A DNA stretch of 64,000 bases. Origin: an uncultured Alistipes sp. GTDB lineage: Bacteria; Bacteroidota; Bacteroidia; Bacteroidales; Rikenellaceae. Of the stretch, positions 23,333 through 31,617 are shown in pieces. The notes beneath the pieces were generated by a model, which was given only the letters and a program-made list of their open reading frames with translations, searched no databases and was not told the DNA's origin. Within the stretch, counting starts at the first letter, position 1. Each line of letters starts with the position of its first letter. The DNA lies in NCBI RefSeq assembly GCF_963931675.1, contig NZ_OZ007039.1, positions 839,657 through 903,656 of the forward strand, read 5' to 3'. The position numbers and the translations under genes are program-made.

Positions 23333-24592
23333 TCATTTCCGTTTTATTCCGCCTTTGGGATGTCTGCCGATTCTGTTTGAAGCGGCTTGCGCACATCTAC
23401 GGGCAAATTCTATCTCATCCTCTTTTGGGTCGCGTCCCCATTTCAAGTCTGACTGCGAACCGCCGCCACCTCCGCCCGATGTCACATCATAGGGAGAAGT
23501 TATAAGAGTGAAGTAAGCCATCGCCAAGTTCTGCAAGTCCTGCCAGTTGGCCAGTTCCCGGTAGTCGAACTCGTCATTGAAAAAGTCAAGCACCTTGTCC
23601 GGGAGATAACGCTTGTAGGTCTTGCCGTCATGCTCAAACTCCGTAGGCTGACGATTCGGTTTATAAGTGGTATAGTTCTCGAATATCAGGTTACTTTGGT
23701 ATATAACAGGCTGTGGCTTTTGTTGCGTACCAATGGGAATGGACGGCTTCGATGTCGCTACAACAGGCTGTTTGGTTGCCGGACGGACTTGTTGCGCCTT
23801 ACCTTGATGCAGTTTTTCCCATGTTTGCCTGATACGGGATGCAGTCAGGTTGCGCCCCTTTCCAAGTTCCGATGCCTTGAACTTCGTGTTGCCTTTGAGA
23901 AGCACATAACCACGTATGACATCTTTCTTGTCCTTGCGCAGATACAAGTCGTAGCCTTTGGCGGCAAGCCTTTCTTGGTAGCCGTCCCAAGACCACTTGT
24001 CAAGCTCGCGCAAGACTTCCATGCAGTCGGCACTGACTTTCGGGATGTTGGTTTCATGGATGTGCTGCGCCGTAGTCCATCCCCTTTGTCGGGCTATCAT
24101 TTCAGCCGCCCGTTGTGCGCGCAGGTGTATGGCGTGGTCGTTGTTGATGTTCCCGTCCTCGTCCACACGGCTGACGATGGCATGAAGATGGGGTATGCCG
24201 CTGTCGGATTCCTCATGCAACCATACAGACGATTTGCTGCCCGATATGTTCGTCCGTGCGGAAACTATCTTGCCGTCCTTGTTGCGGATTTCCTGCATGT
24301 CGAAAGCGGCGGCGAAGTCCTGCCACAGTTGCCGCCAATCCTCCAAAGTGAAGTTTTCGGTATTCTCCATCGCCGGGCTTATCTCCATGCGGATGACATT
24401 GTTCTTGATATTCGGATGGTTCATCGTGGCAAACTTCATTTCCGTAAAAATACCTGTCGCATCCATACCCTGCGGCATGAAGTTGTCGCAGATACGGGTA
24501 ATCCTTTCTGGATGCTTCTTGTTCCTTGACTCACCCGACACATAGAGCATCGCCCTGATGCCGTGGGCTACGGCCTTTGCCTTGGCTATCAT
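23333..24592 (-). CDS. Relaxase / mobilization nuclease
   Basis: A 419-residue relaxase of the MobP/VirD2-like type common on Bacteroides mobilizable elements. It nicks oriT and leads the single strand into a recipient. The N-terminus carries an early tyrosine (MLYVSGES), and the metal-binding histidine motif is seen as SGIPHLHAIVSRVDEDGNI around residues 130-148. The C-terminal half is poorly conserved and ends with a glycine run (SGGGGGGSQS). Its start overlaps the MobC-like gene by 4 bases, which fits translational coupling. Confidence 0.87.
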   Translation of the reverse strand: MIAKAKAVAHGIRAMLYVSGESRNKKHPERITRICDNFMPQGMDATGIFTEMKFATMNHPNIKNNVIRMEISPAMENTENFTLEDWRQLWQDFAAAFDMQEIRNKDGKIVSARTNISGSKSSVWLHEESDSGIPHLHAIVSRVDEDGNINNDHAIHLRAQRAAEMIARQRGWTTAQHIHETNIPKVSADCMEVLRELDKWSWDGYQERLAAKGYDLYLRKDKKDVIRGYVLLKGNTKFKASELGKGRNLTASRIRQTWEKLHQGKAQQVRPATKQPVVATSKPSIPIGTQQKPQPVIYQSNLIFENYTTYKPNRQPTEFEHDGKTYKRYLPDKVLDFFNDEFDYRELANWQDLQNLAMAYFTLITSPYDVTSGGGGGGSQSDLKWGRDPKEDEIEFARRCAQAASNRIGRHPKGGIKRK

Positions 24593-25038
24593 GCTCCGTC
24601 CTCCTTAGCATTTTCGTTTGTTGTTCCTGCCGGATAACTGTTGGCCGTCTGTGCGGACTGCAAGAAGTCGGTGACACGGTTTGTGACAAATGCCACTTTC
24701 TCGTACCAGTCAAGCATGATAGGCTGCTGGCGGAAAAGGCGTATCTTCTCGTTGTCGGTCAGTCCGTGCAGGGCGTTGGCGAAGTTCACCATGTCAGTCC
24801 TGCAAGCCGCAAGTTGCCGCAATCCGTCCAAATCCTTGTCGGAAAGCCTTTGCCGTGGCTTGTAGCCGAGTGCCCTCGCACGGATGAAATTGCTGCGTGT
24901 CATGCCGCACTGGTCAGCGGTACTTTTGATTTGTGCAAGCTCCTGTTCCGTGACTTTGGTGACCACCACCTTGTCACGCCTTACAACAGGCTTCTCCTGC
25001 CCGGATTGCTGTTTGGAAGTATCTTCTTCGTATGCCAT
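24589..25038 (-). CDS. MobC-like relaxosome accessory protein
   Basis: A 149-residue protein. The ATG at 25038 is chosen because the upstream in-frame extension has no conserved features and crosses the candidate oriT. A ribbon-helix-helix-like segment (KVVVTKVTEQELAQIKSTA, then MTRSNFIRARAL) at about 28-65 fits MobC proteins, which bind oriT and help the relaxase melt DNA. The stop overlaps the relaxase start. Together with the relaxase it forms a minimal mobilization module. Confidence 0.8.
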   Translation of the reverse strand: MAYEEDTSKQQSGQEKPVVRRDKVVVTKVTEQELAQIKSTADQCGMTRSNFIRARALGYKPRQRLSDKDLDGLRQLAACRTDMVNFANALHGLTDNEKIRLFRQQPIMLDWYEKVAFVTNRVTDFLQSAQTANSYPAGTTNENAKEDGA

Positions 25039-25330
25039 AAACAAAGTTCTTAGAATGGTTGTAAAAACGGTTTCTATAAAAGGGATGGTGCGAGCCTGCG
25101 AGCGGCACGGACAACGGTCTGCCAAGCCGTTGCGAGGGCGTCGTGGTAATACCGTCCGAAGGCGGTAATACCTCGGCATATCTCGCAACTGAACGCTACC
25201 GCTCCATGCCAATCCAACCCTCCGCTTGCCACAGCCAGTACAGACTAGTGCCAGTAGGAGTGCCGGAGAATGGAACAACAGAAAGCGTTTGTTTGTACTA
25301 TACCGTTGTCGGCTCGGCTTCTGACGGCTC
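25039..25330. other. Candidate oriT region
   Basis: Non-coding DNA upstream of the mobilization genes. It has the inverted repeat CAACGG (25112-25117) / CCGTTG (25127-25132), a second one TACCG (25150-25154) / CGGTA (25163-25167), and two direct copies of GGTAATACC (25145-25153 and 25164-25172). Repeats of this kind just upstream of mobC and relaxase genes are typical of transfer origins. No nick site can be assigned. Confidence 0.45.
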
Positions 25331-25765
25331 TTATTCTTCTCTCTGTTCGTGGATGGATGGGGCGGCTATGCGGCCATTCTCCGCTATTTCCCATTGCAGT
25401 AGGCACGGAAAGCTCATCACGGACGCTACCCTTGAACGGCAGGTGTCGATAAGCCCCATGCCCGTAAGCGTGGCAAGCAGGTTGCGTATGCGTTTCCTGC
25501 CCATGTTCCATTGCGATGAAAGCTGTTCCTCGGAATACTGCGCCTGACCTGCGGAAAGCATGAGCGGTCTGTGGAAGCCATTGGCAACACCGTCCGTTAA
25601 AGCCATCCTCGCCAACAGGTCGCCGAACAATGCGAAGTTGCCTATTTCCCTGCCGTTGTCATCGGTCGTTGTTCCGCACAGCCATTGCATCGCATGGTCG
25701 GAAAAACTGAAAGAGAATGATGCAATTCCTGACGGGTACATGAACCTGTATGTTTCCTTGTCCAT
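25331..25765 (-). CDS. Unknown protein of mobilizable element, possible winged helix
   Basis: A 144-residue protein without a named family that I recognise. The middle part (SEEQLSSQWNMGRKRIRNLLATLTGMGLID, about residues 79-108) looks like a helix-turn-helix or winged-helix unit. It reads the same way as the mobilization genes and lies across the candidate oriT from mobC. A regulatory or replication-related role is possible but not shown. No signal peptide or membrane segment is present. Confidence 0.6.
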   Translation of the reverse strand: MDKETYRFMYPSGIASFSFSFSDHAMQWLCGTTTDDNGREIGNFALFGDLLARMALTDGVANGFHRPLMLSAGQAQYSEEQLSSQWNMGRKRIRNLLATLTGMGLIDTCRSRVASVMSFPCLLQWEIAENGRIAAPSIHEQREE

Positions 25766-26020
25766 AAAATCTATGACTTTATAAATGTGATACTGTTTTT
25801 ATTTGAATGGAATGAAGCCATGCAGGTATCTGTATAGAAATACCGACTTGCTTTTTGTTGTACCCTGCACGGCTTGAAATAGTTGAATTGCGTATAAGTA
25901 GAAAGGTATTTGGTGAAAGCCACGCATCAGCCGGTCAATAAGCCCTGTCCCGAAATAAGGGAAGAAAATAAACTGCATGGACAGACACCTAACATACTCC
26001 TTTCCAGCTTTAGCACACGG
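25766..26020. other. Intergenic region, no gene seen
   Basis: Non-coding DNA between two minus-strand element genes. Plus-strand frames across its right part (for example 25977-26279) are mirror frames of the neighbouring gene. No clear promoter or hairpin was identified. Confidence 0.4.
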
Positions 26021-26512
26021 TCACTTGTTTGCTCCGTTGCTGTTAGCGTTGCCCGAAAACGGTTGTCCGGGTGCAGGCCGCTTGTCAAGGCTCGACACGG
26101 CACGGCTGATATCCGTCGCGTTCACCGCAATGGAAAGCAATGCCTTGTTGACAGTTACCAACTGCCGCTTGTCGCAAAACTCCGCCACACGCTCCAGCAA
26201 TCCGAACGCACGGTTCAACCGATGTCCCTGTATGTTGTCCGCTGTCAACCTGTCGTTGTCCGTGCCGCTGTTTAGATAGCGGTTGAGCGCAAGGCGGTCA
26301 TCCGCCGAAATGCTTTCTGCCGTTGCCTTGCCGTCAGCGATGACTATGCTCACGCGCAGTGCATCCGCTTCGTAGATACCAACACTCTCCAAGAATGTGC
26401 GGATTGCCTGTACGTCCTTGCCGCTAACTTCACGCTTACGGCTCTCGTTCTTCTTTACGGTCGGAACAGACGAAGCTGCTTCGGACTGTTCCATGTTCTT
26501 GTTCATTTCCAT
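26021..26512 (-). CDS. Hypothetical accessory protein of mobilizable element
   Basis: A 163-residue protein. A low-complexity polar N-terminus (to about residue 30) precedes a helical domain (about 30-145) with LNRAFGLLERVAEFCDKRQL. The C-terminal tail is flexible and rich in P, G, N and S. I recognise no enzyme motifs. It is placed 28 bases downstream of the excisionase-like gene in the same direction. Its conserved place on such elements suggests a role in excision or transfer control, which is inference. Confidence 0.6.
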   Translation of the reverse strand: MEMNKNMEQSEAASSVPTVKKNESRKREVSGKDVQAIRTFLESVGIYEADALRVSIVIADGKATAESISADDRLALNRYLNSGTDNDRLTADNIQGHRLNRAFGLLERVAEFCDKRQLVTVNKALLSIAVNATDISRAVSSLDKRPAPGQPFSGNANSNGANK

Positions 26513-26539
26513 AATACAGTTTTAATGTGAATAAAAAGT

Positions 26540-26872
26540 TCATTGTCTTTCGTTCATTTCCTGAATCTTGGCAGCCGCTTCCTCCTTGATTTCGTCAACT
26601 GACTTTGATTTTGCGCCATGCACCCATTCAATCAGTTTCTTTTTCTCAAAGAAAATGAGTTTGCCCGCAGGCTTGAAGTACGGCAGTTGGTTCAAGTGCG
26701 TCATCTTATATAGGGTGCTTTTGGCAATGCCGAGAAAGTTAGCCGCTTCCTCTAAGTTCAGTACTTCCTTGGCCGCATAGCAAAGGTTTTCCAGTCGGTT
26801 CACCCGTTCCTGAAGCTCAGCAATCTTGCGCTCCTGTTCGAGATTCATTTTTGATGTCTTGTTTTCTGTCAT
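26540..26872 (-). CDS. Excisionase-like helix-turn-helix protein
   Basis: A 110-residue protein. The ATG at 26872 is preferred, because the extension to 26968 encodes an unconserved AT-rich leader. An N-terminal coiled coil (EQERKIAELQERVNRLEN) is followed by a MerR/excisionase-type helix-turn-helix, LNLEEAANFLGIAKSTLYKM, and LPYFKPAGKLIFFEKKKL at about 47-85. Such proteins act as directionality factors for tyrosine integrases or as regulators. It is the last gene before the right candidate attachment site. Confidence 0.8.
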   Translation of the reverse strand: MTENKTSKMNLEQERKIAELQERVNRLENLCYAAKEVLNLEEAANFLGIAKSTLYKMTHLNQLPYFKPAGKLIFFEKKKLIEWVHGAKSKSVDEIKEEAAAKIQEMNERQ

Positions 26873-27570
26873 GATGTTGTATTTTATGAGTTTGTTAATC
26901 AATTTCGACCACAAATGTATATGGTTTGATTTGTAGAATTGCAAGTCAAATGATTGATTTATAATCATTTATCATATTGAAAATCAGCATTTTCCGCTCA
27001 TTGTACAACTCTGAATATGTCGCTTTGTCCGGCTATGTAGCCATGCGGTATTTTTTGCCAACTTACTGATTGGACACACATTCAGCATTGCTGATAATGG
27101 CAGGTGGGTTGTACATTTGTCCAAGACAGTGTGCAACGGCAGAAATGCCATAGTGTACAAATGACATAAAACAGATTTTAACAGACCTTTGGAATAAGCA
27201 ACATAAGTCTGTGTGTGAGGCATTTGCTGTATCTTCCTGAAAATGCCCGTGTGATATAAATGGTTGATTGACAACATATTTATAAGAAATTGCTTGCTTT
27301 TCACGGGACAAAATCGTACCTTTGCAGAGGAAAGAGAAGTCCATGACAAGGGATGCCGGACTTGAAGCGTTCTTGATTTTATTTTCCTGTGGTTTTGTCC
27401 CGTTTTTGTCCCGTCCGGGATTTGTCTCACGGAATAATATCTTGCAAATAGCTGGTTTACAGAAGGTTGCAAGTGAAAGAAAGCGTAAAAATACGCTAAC
27501 CACCAGTAACCACCAAAAAGGACCCTATTATAAATAAAAAAGGCATGGAACTCGGCTCGCGGGCTTCAAT
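26873..27570. other. Right junction of mobilizable element, non-coding
   Basis: About 700 bases with no convincing gene. It contains a small inverted repeat (CATTTGT near 27115, ACAAATG near 27164), a -7-like TACCTTTG at 27317-27324, the right direct repeat at 27393-27412 and, beyond it, flanking DNA up to the IS21 end. Short frames on either strand (for example 27322-27537) have no family features. Confidence 0.5.
27393..27412 (+). repeat. Candidate attR direct repeat
   Basis: The second perfect copy of TTTTGTCCCGTTTTTGTCCC, 19.1 kb from the first and in the same orientation, beyond the excisionase-like gene. Confidence 0.6.
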
Positions 27571-27716
27571 TTTTCGGAGCATTGCCACCCAGTTGTCCTG
27601 ACGAGGTCAGGAATAGCCCCGGCCGCCCATCCTTTTCGGAGCAAATGCACCCAGTCTGAGAGATGAACAGACTGGCCATCAATGTCTTTCGGAGCATTGC
27701 CACCCACCAGGATCTG

Positions 27717-27724
27717 TATCTTTG
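27717..27724 (+). promoter_or_regulatory. -7 promoter element for istA
   Basis: TATCTTTG, a match to the Bacteroidetes -7 consensus, stands 28 bases before the istA start and just after the third left-end repeat. Confidence 0.6.
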
Positions 27725-27751
27725 CACCTCAATGATAAAATTGAGGGAAAT

Positions 27752-29326
27752 ATGGCAGGCAAACGAACAGAGATGAGCAAGATCAAACAAATACTATTAC
27801 TTCACAAGGACGGCATGTCCAACCGGAAGATTGGGGAACGGCTTGGTCTTTACAAAGAAACGGTGAACAAATATGTCAATGCGGCGAAGTCAGACAGCAA
27901 GAGCATCGAAGAACTCATAAAGATGGACGAGCCAGAACTCCAGCACCGTTTCAGTGCAGGAAATGCCGCCTACACGGACAAGCGCTTTGATGCGCTGCAG
28001 GAAGATCTGGAGTACTATGTCAGGGAGTTGGAAAGGCGGCATGTCACCATGTACCTTCTATGGGAAGAATACCGGCAGAAACATCCGGACGGTTATGGAT
28101 ACACTCAGTTCTGTTACCATCTGAACCAGCACAAGGCCTCGGCAGCCCCTGAAGTGTCATTGCCGAAGAGCAACTTCAGGGAAGGTGGCAACGAGCTCTT
28201 CATCGACTTGGCAGGAGACACGATGTCGTATGTGGATCTTGATACGGGGGAAGAAGTCAAATGCCAGATCTTCGTTGCATGCCTCCCGGCATCAGACTAT
28301 GGCTATGCGATGGCCGTACCAAGCCAGAAGGTGGAAGACTTCCTCCATGCGCTCTCCAGCTGTCTCAGACATATAGGAGGCGTCCCCAGGATACTTGTCA
28401 CAGACAATCTGAAATCTTCTGTCGCAAGGCCTGACAGATATATGCCGGAGCTGAATGTGATAATGGAGGACTTCGCCAATCATTACGGCTGCGTAACGAT
28501 ACCGGCACGTTCCGGACATCCGAAGGACAAAGCCCTGGTAGAAGATCAGGTACAGATCGTCTACAGACGGGTATATGCACCTTTGCGCAATAAAATGTTC
28601 CACTCAATCCGGGAGCTGAACATGGCAATAGCCGAAAAGATGAAACAGCATAACCAGAAACGGATGCAGAGACTGCCTTTCACCAGGGAGGAACGGTTCC
28701 TGTCACTGGACAAGCCAAGACTCCGGGAGCTGCCGGAAAAGGACTTTGAGATCATATACAGGACAGAGCTTCTTGTACAGAACAGCAGTCACATCTATAT
28801 GGGCAGGGACAAGGTATATTACTCTGTCCCGTATCATCTTACAGGCAAGAAAGTGAAGGTCATCTACACACGCTCCCTGGTAAAGGTCTTCTCTCCGGAA
28901 GGGGAACGTGTAGCCGTACACATGAGATGCACTGTCCCCGGACGCTACTGCACAGTGGAAGCCCACATGCCATCATATTACAACGACTATGTGAATCTGT
29001 CACCCCAGAAGTATATCGACCGTGCGGCAGCAGTGTCAGAGACACTGGCCACCGTCATCAGAAAGATCTTCGGAAACAACCCCTATACAGTTCCGGAGCA
29101 GTACTATAAATCATGTGACGGGCTGTTCCATCTCCAGCGGACCACAAACCCGGAACTCTTCGAAAAGGCATGCAGGGCTGCGATAGAGTTCGACGCATGC
29201 CGCTATCCCTTCATCAAAAACCTCATCGAAAGCAAATGCGCCGGTCTGGACAATGATGAAGAATCCACTCTGTTCCCCGAAGCACATGCAAACATAAGAG
29301 GCAAAGAATACTTTGCCGACAAATAA
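27752..29326 (+). CDS. istA: IS21-family transposase IstA
   Basis: A 524-residue DDE transposase. The ATG at 27752 (MAGKRTEMSK) is used because it follows a purine-rich site, and the N-terminal helix-turn-helix (MSNRKIGERLGLYKETVNKY) begins soon after. The catalytic core opens with ELFIDLAGDTMSYVD around residue 150, then VTDNLKSSV and a late glutamate in DKALVEDQVQIVYRR. IstA cuts and joins the IS ends together with the ATPase IstB, which follows 20 bases later. The frame is intact. Confidence 0.93.
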   Translation: MAGKRTEMSKIKQILLLHKDGMSNRKIGERLGLYKETVNKYVNAAKSDSKSIEELIKMDEPELQHRFSAGNAAYTDKRFDALQEDLEYYVRELERRHVTMYLLWEEYRQKHPDGYGYTQFCYHLNQHKASAAPEVSLPKSNFREGGNELFIDLAGDTMSYVDLDTGEEVKCQIFVACLPASDYGYAMAVPSQKVEDFLHALSSCLRHIGGVPRILVTDNLKSSVARPDRYMPELNVIMEDFANHYGCVTIPARSGHPKDKALVEDQVQIVYRRVYAPLRNKMFHSIRELNMAIAEKMKQHNQKRMQRLPFTREERFLSLDKPRLRELPEKDFEIIYRTELLVQNSSHIYMGRDKVYYSVPYHLTGKKVKVIYTRSLVKVFSPEGERVAVHMRCTVPGRYCTVEAHMPSYYNDYVNLSPQKYIDRAAAVSETLATVIRKIFGNNPYTVPEQYYKSCDGLFHLQRTTNPELFEKACRAAIEFDACRYPFIKNLIESKCAGLDNDEESTLFPEAHANIRGKEYFADK

Positions 29327-29346
29327 CCCACTAATACAAACAAATC

Positions 29347-30066
29347 ATGAACGATCAAATCTATCAGGACTTGAAAAGTCTTCACCTTAGCGGCATGGCC
29401 CAAAGCTGGATGCTGCTCCATGAAACCCGCAAACTTGGAGAACTGACACTGCAGGACGGAATGGCCGTGCTTATCCAGGCCGAACATGACCAGAGAACAA
29501 ACAACAGGACCGCCAGACTGCTCTCTCAGGCAAGGTTCCGCTACAATGCCTCAATTGAGGAACTTGCCTTCAATACGGCTCAAGGAAGAGACAAAAACCA
29601 GATCCTGTCACTGGCAACATGCGAATACATAAAACAAGGCGCATCTGTACTTGTGACAGGCCCGGCCGGAGTCGGGAAAAGCTTCATCGCTTCCGCTTTG
29701 GGATATCAGGCCTGCTTCGCCGGATACAAGGTCAGATATGCCAATATGCAGAAACTCCTGGAGGATATGCATATGGCAAGAATAGAATCCAAGGCTGCCC
29801 GGTTCTTTGACAAGATGGCTGCACTTGACCTGCTTATCATCGATGACTTCGGAATGAAGATACTTGACGGACAGCAGTTGCTTGACTTTATGGAGCTTAT
29901 AGAAGACAGGCACGGGAGAAAGTCGACAATCATAGCCAGCCAACTTCCTGTCAAGAACTGGTATGATATACTTGCTAAGAATCCGACAATAGCGGATGCC
30001 ATACTCGACAGAGTAGTCAAATCTGCATATAGAATAGATCTCAACGGAGTGAGTATGAGAAAATAG
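29347..30066 (+). CDS. istB: IS21-family helper ATPase IstB
   Basis: A 239-residue AAA+ ATPase. Walker A is VTGPAGVGKSFIA near 104-116 and Walker B LDLLIIDDFGM near 162-172, followed by the sensor region TIIASQLPVKNWY. IstB selects target DNA and activates IstA. It is complete and co-directional with istA, so the element has everything needed to move. Confidence 0.94.
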   Translation: MNDQIYQDLKSLHLSGMAQSWMLLHETRKLGELTLQDGMAVLIQAEHDQRTNNRTARLLSQARFRYNASIEELAFNTAQGRDKNQILSLATCEYIKQGASVLVTGPAGVGKSFIASALGYQACFAGYKVRYANMQKLLEDMHMARIESKAARFFDKMAALDLLIIDDFGMKILDGQQLLDFMELIEDRHGRKSTIIASQLPVKNWYDILAKNPTIADAILDRVVKSAYRIDLNGVSMRK

Positions 30067-30151
30067 ATATATCTTTGCCATATATCCAGAGATACAGGTA
30101 ATCTTAGTGGGTGGTTATGACTGAAATCCCTGGGTGGCTATCGACCGAAAT

Positions 30152-30647
30152 ACGCAGTCCAGGTCCGATCTCCGACCCTCCGGCCTCGAAAAGAATCATT
30201 TACAGACATTTTTTACAATAAAAAGAGTTGCATGCATATTATATTTTATATATTTGCAATATATAATACTCTTTTAAATATATAAAATATGTTTTTCAAC
30301 CCTAAACTTCAAGATTCCAATTGCTGAAATGTACAGGAATCCGCATTTTTGTTCATGAGATAATCCAGGGCGGCAGCGATAGCGATGCCAGCAGCCATGA
30401 CGGCAGAGGCAGGGATGGCAGCGATTGTGGCGGCAGCGATAGTAGCAGCGGCCGCGGACAGTGGTAATGGCGATCATAGAGACAGAGACAGAGGCGACAG
30501 AGATAATGGCCGCGGCGGCCCCATGATTCCACCCGGCGGCATGGTCGCGGCAGAAGAATCCGCAACCGTCGGACCGTCCGGCACAAGCGCTGTTTGAACC
30601 CGGAAATCTCTTACGGCAGAGCATACGAACCCTCAAACACCAACATC
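30152..30647. other. Junction from accessory DNA to core chromosome; low-complexity tract
   Basis: No gene is supported. The left part is very AT-rich and holds a good promoter (below). From about 30370 the base composition turns GC-rich and repetitive, with several copies of GGCAGCGAT and a run of GACAGAG-type units. A 70-codon frame here (30385-30597) is Ala-rich, then Asp/Arg-rich, and looks like decayed or simple-sequence DNA. Confidence 0.5.
30228..30256 (+). promoter_or_regulatory. Strong Bacteroidetes-type promoter without a clear gene
   Basis: TTG at 30228-30230 and TATATTTG at 30249-30256 are 18 bp apart, close to the consensus. The downstream ATG at 30291 opens only a 12-codon frame (MFFNPKLQDSNC), so the promoter may serve a lost gene, a small RNA or the gene at 30648. 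Confidence 0.5.
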
Positions 30648-31022
30648 ATGTACGTTCCCGATCATCTGAAATGGCGGATACTTCTGGCTCAGGAGCTGAA
30701 ACGGTTCTATTTCGAGCGAGAAAATGCCCATCGCAACTGCAAGCGTATCTTCGAACTTTACGGCCGCTACCTGTTAGGCACAACCTATGACACGTTTTTA
30801 AGCTATCTCAACCAGTTGAAATACGAGATCGGCAACCTCAAGCTGCCACCCTACATTATCGCGGCGATCGGCCTGCTCGAACCGCTGCGGATTGCCAGCG
30901 AACGCCTCCGTTACCGGAAGATGAACGGTTCCTGGAGTTTGCTGGAGATTGTCGAGGAGACCCTGGCGGTACTTCGGGAACGAACGGGTTCATCGCGGAA
31001 CTACCCGAACCGCATCGCCTGA
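30648..31022 (+). CDS. Hypothetical helical protein
   Basis: A 124-residue protein from the ATG at 30648; an in-frame TTG farther up would lengthen it by 18 residues. It is predicted to be almost all helical and basic (HLKWRILLAQELKRFYFERE, then a YGRYLLGTTYDTFLSYLNQL stretch), with no signal peptide and no family I recognise. Its regular amphipathic helices look like real coding sequence. It is the first core-like gene after the accessory half and stands alone, convergent with the tRNA gene. Confidence 0.55.
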   Translation: MYVPDHLKWRILLAQELKRFYFERENAHRNCKRIFELYGRYLLGTTYDTFLSYLNQLKYEIGNLKLPPYIIAAIGLLEPLRIASERLRYRKMNGSWSLLEIVEETLAVLRERTGSSRNYPNRIA

Positions 31023-31027
31023 TGACA

Positions 31028-31124
31028 CCCCCGTAATGGCATCCCATAATGCCATCCCCGTAATACCGTCTCCGTAATGGCACCCCGAATGGTACCCCCG
31101 TAATGGCACCTCCGCAATGCAGCC
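31028..31124. repeat. Degenerate 12-16 bp tandem repeat (about seven units)
   Basis: Seven successive units resemble CCCCGTAATGGCAC (for example at 31057, 31071, 31097), some altered at two or three positions. They directly follow the stop of the upstream gene. Short non-coding repeats of similar wording (CCCGTAACGACACCCC) also occur at about 56925. Confidence 0.7.
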
Positions 31125-31229
31125 CGCCCCATCGACGGAATGACAACCCGCGGTTAGCGGCCCCGCATCGTCACCCTCCCATCTCCCATCTTTTCCTGCC
31201 TCCACAAAGGGAAGAGCGTATAAACCGAA

Positions 31230-31265
31230 TTCACCCCTGCCACAAAACCTTGTGACAGGGGTGAA
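31230..31265 (-). terminator. Terminator of tRNA-Ser
   Basis: 16-bp arms at 31230-31245 and 31250-31265 differ at one position, which becomes a G-U pair in the minus-strand RNA. The hairpin lies 40 bases downstream of the tRNA 3' end. Confidence 0.7.
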
Positions 31266-31305
31266 ATGCGAATTCCGAGACCTCAGCGGCCGGGTTCCGG
31301 ATCAG

Positions 31306-31393
31306 CGGAAAGAAGGGGATTCGAACCCCTGAAACCCTTTTGAGGTTTACTCGCTTTCCAGGCGGGCCAGTTCAACCACTCCTGCATCTTTCC
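31306..31393 (-). tRNA. tRNA-Ser (anticodon GGA)
   Basis: An 88-nt tRNA with a long variable arm, as expected for serine. The acceptor strand GGAAAGA pairs with TCTTTCC, G is the discriminator base, the T-arm has GGTTCGAATCC, and the anticodon loop CTGGAAA carries GGA, reading UCC and UCU. The CCA tail is not encoded. It marks the start of stable core chromosome and is a typical integration landmark, but no integrase stands next to it. Confidence 0.96.
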
Positions 31394-31560
31394 GTAAGGT
31401 GCTGCAAAAGTACGCAATATTTCCGGAATCTGCAAATGACGGCGATTTTTTCTGCACCAAAAGCCCGGGGAGAGACGCAGCATCCACCGAGCCGGTCCTC
31501 CACCAACCAACGGGCGCCTGCCCGGCCGCTGCCGTCTCCTGCATCCGGAAGCGGCCGCTC

Positions 31561-31614
31561 CTCTCCCTGCAATCCGGCACAGCACCGGCCGCCTGCACCT
31601 CTCCCTGCAATCCG
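31561..31614. repeat. 16-bp direct repeat pair
   Basis: CTCTCCCTGCAATCCG occurs at 31561-31576 and again at 31599-31614 in the gap between tRNA-Ser and the flavodoxin-like gene. Otherwise this 220-base gap shows no gene. Confidence 0.8.
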
Positions 31615-31617
31615 AAG

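Larger units (their letters stand above)
8272..27412 (+). mobile_element. Mobilizable integrative element carrying phase-variable type I RM
   Basis: A 19.1-kb stretch is bounded by a perfect 20-bp direct repeat. Two tandem integrase genes stand at the left end. Relaxase, MobC-like and excisionase-like genes point inward from the right end, the layout of Bacteroides NBU-type mobilizable transposons. It carries no obvious conjugation (tra) genes, so transfer would need a helper element. The cargo is a type I restriction operon with several hsdS cassettes and their own recombinase. AT-richer composition than the chromosome to the right supports acquisition by transfer. The ends are inferred from the repeat only. 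Confidence 0.6.
27571..30151 (+). mobile_element. IS21-family insertion sequence with multiple end repeats
   Basis: A complete istA-istB pair is enclosed by degenerate repeats. Three stand at the left: TTTTCGGAGCATTGCCACCC at 27571, similar ones at 27633 and 27686. Two are inverted at the right (30107-30126 and 30130-30151). Multiple end repeats are characteristic of IS21. The exact tips and target duplication could not be fixed by eye. Related repeat remnants occur at 8074-8131. Confidence 0.85.

Noticed and set aside
27063..27537. Small frames on both strands at the right element junction
   Set aside because: No conserved features, overlapping each other and the attachment repeat.
30385..30597. 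70-residue protein rich in Ala and Asp/Arg
   Set aside because: Simple-sequence translation without a ribosome-binding site; treated as non-coding.
31306..31393. tRNA-Ser as attachment site of the mobilizable element
   Set aside because: The element's direct repeats lie at 8272 and 27393, 4 kb away, and no tRNA 3'-end sequence is duplicated.
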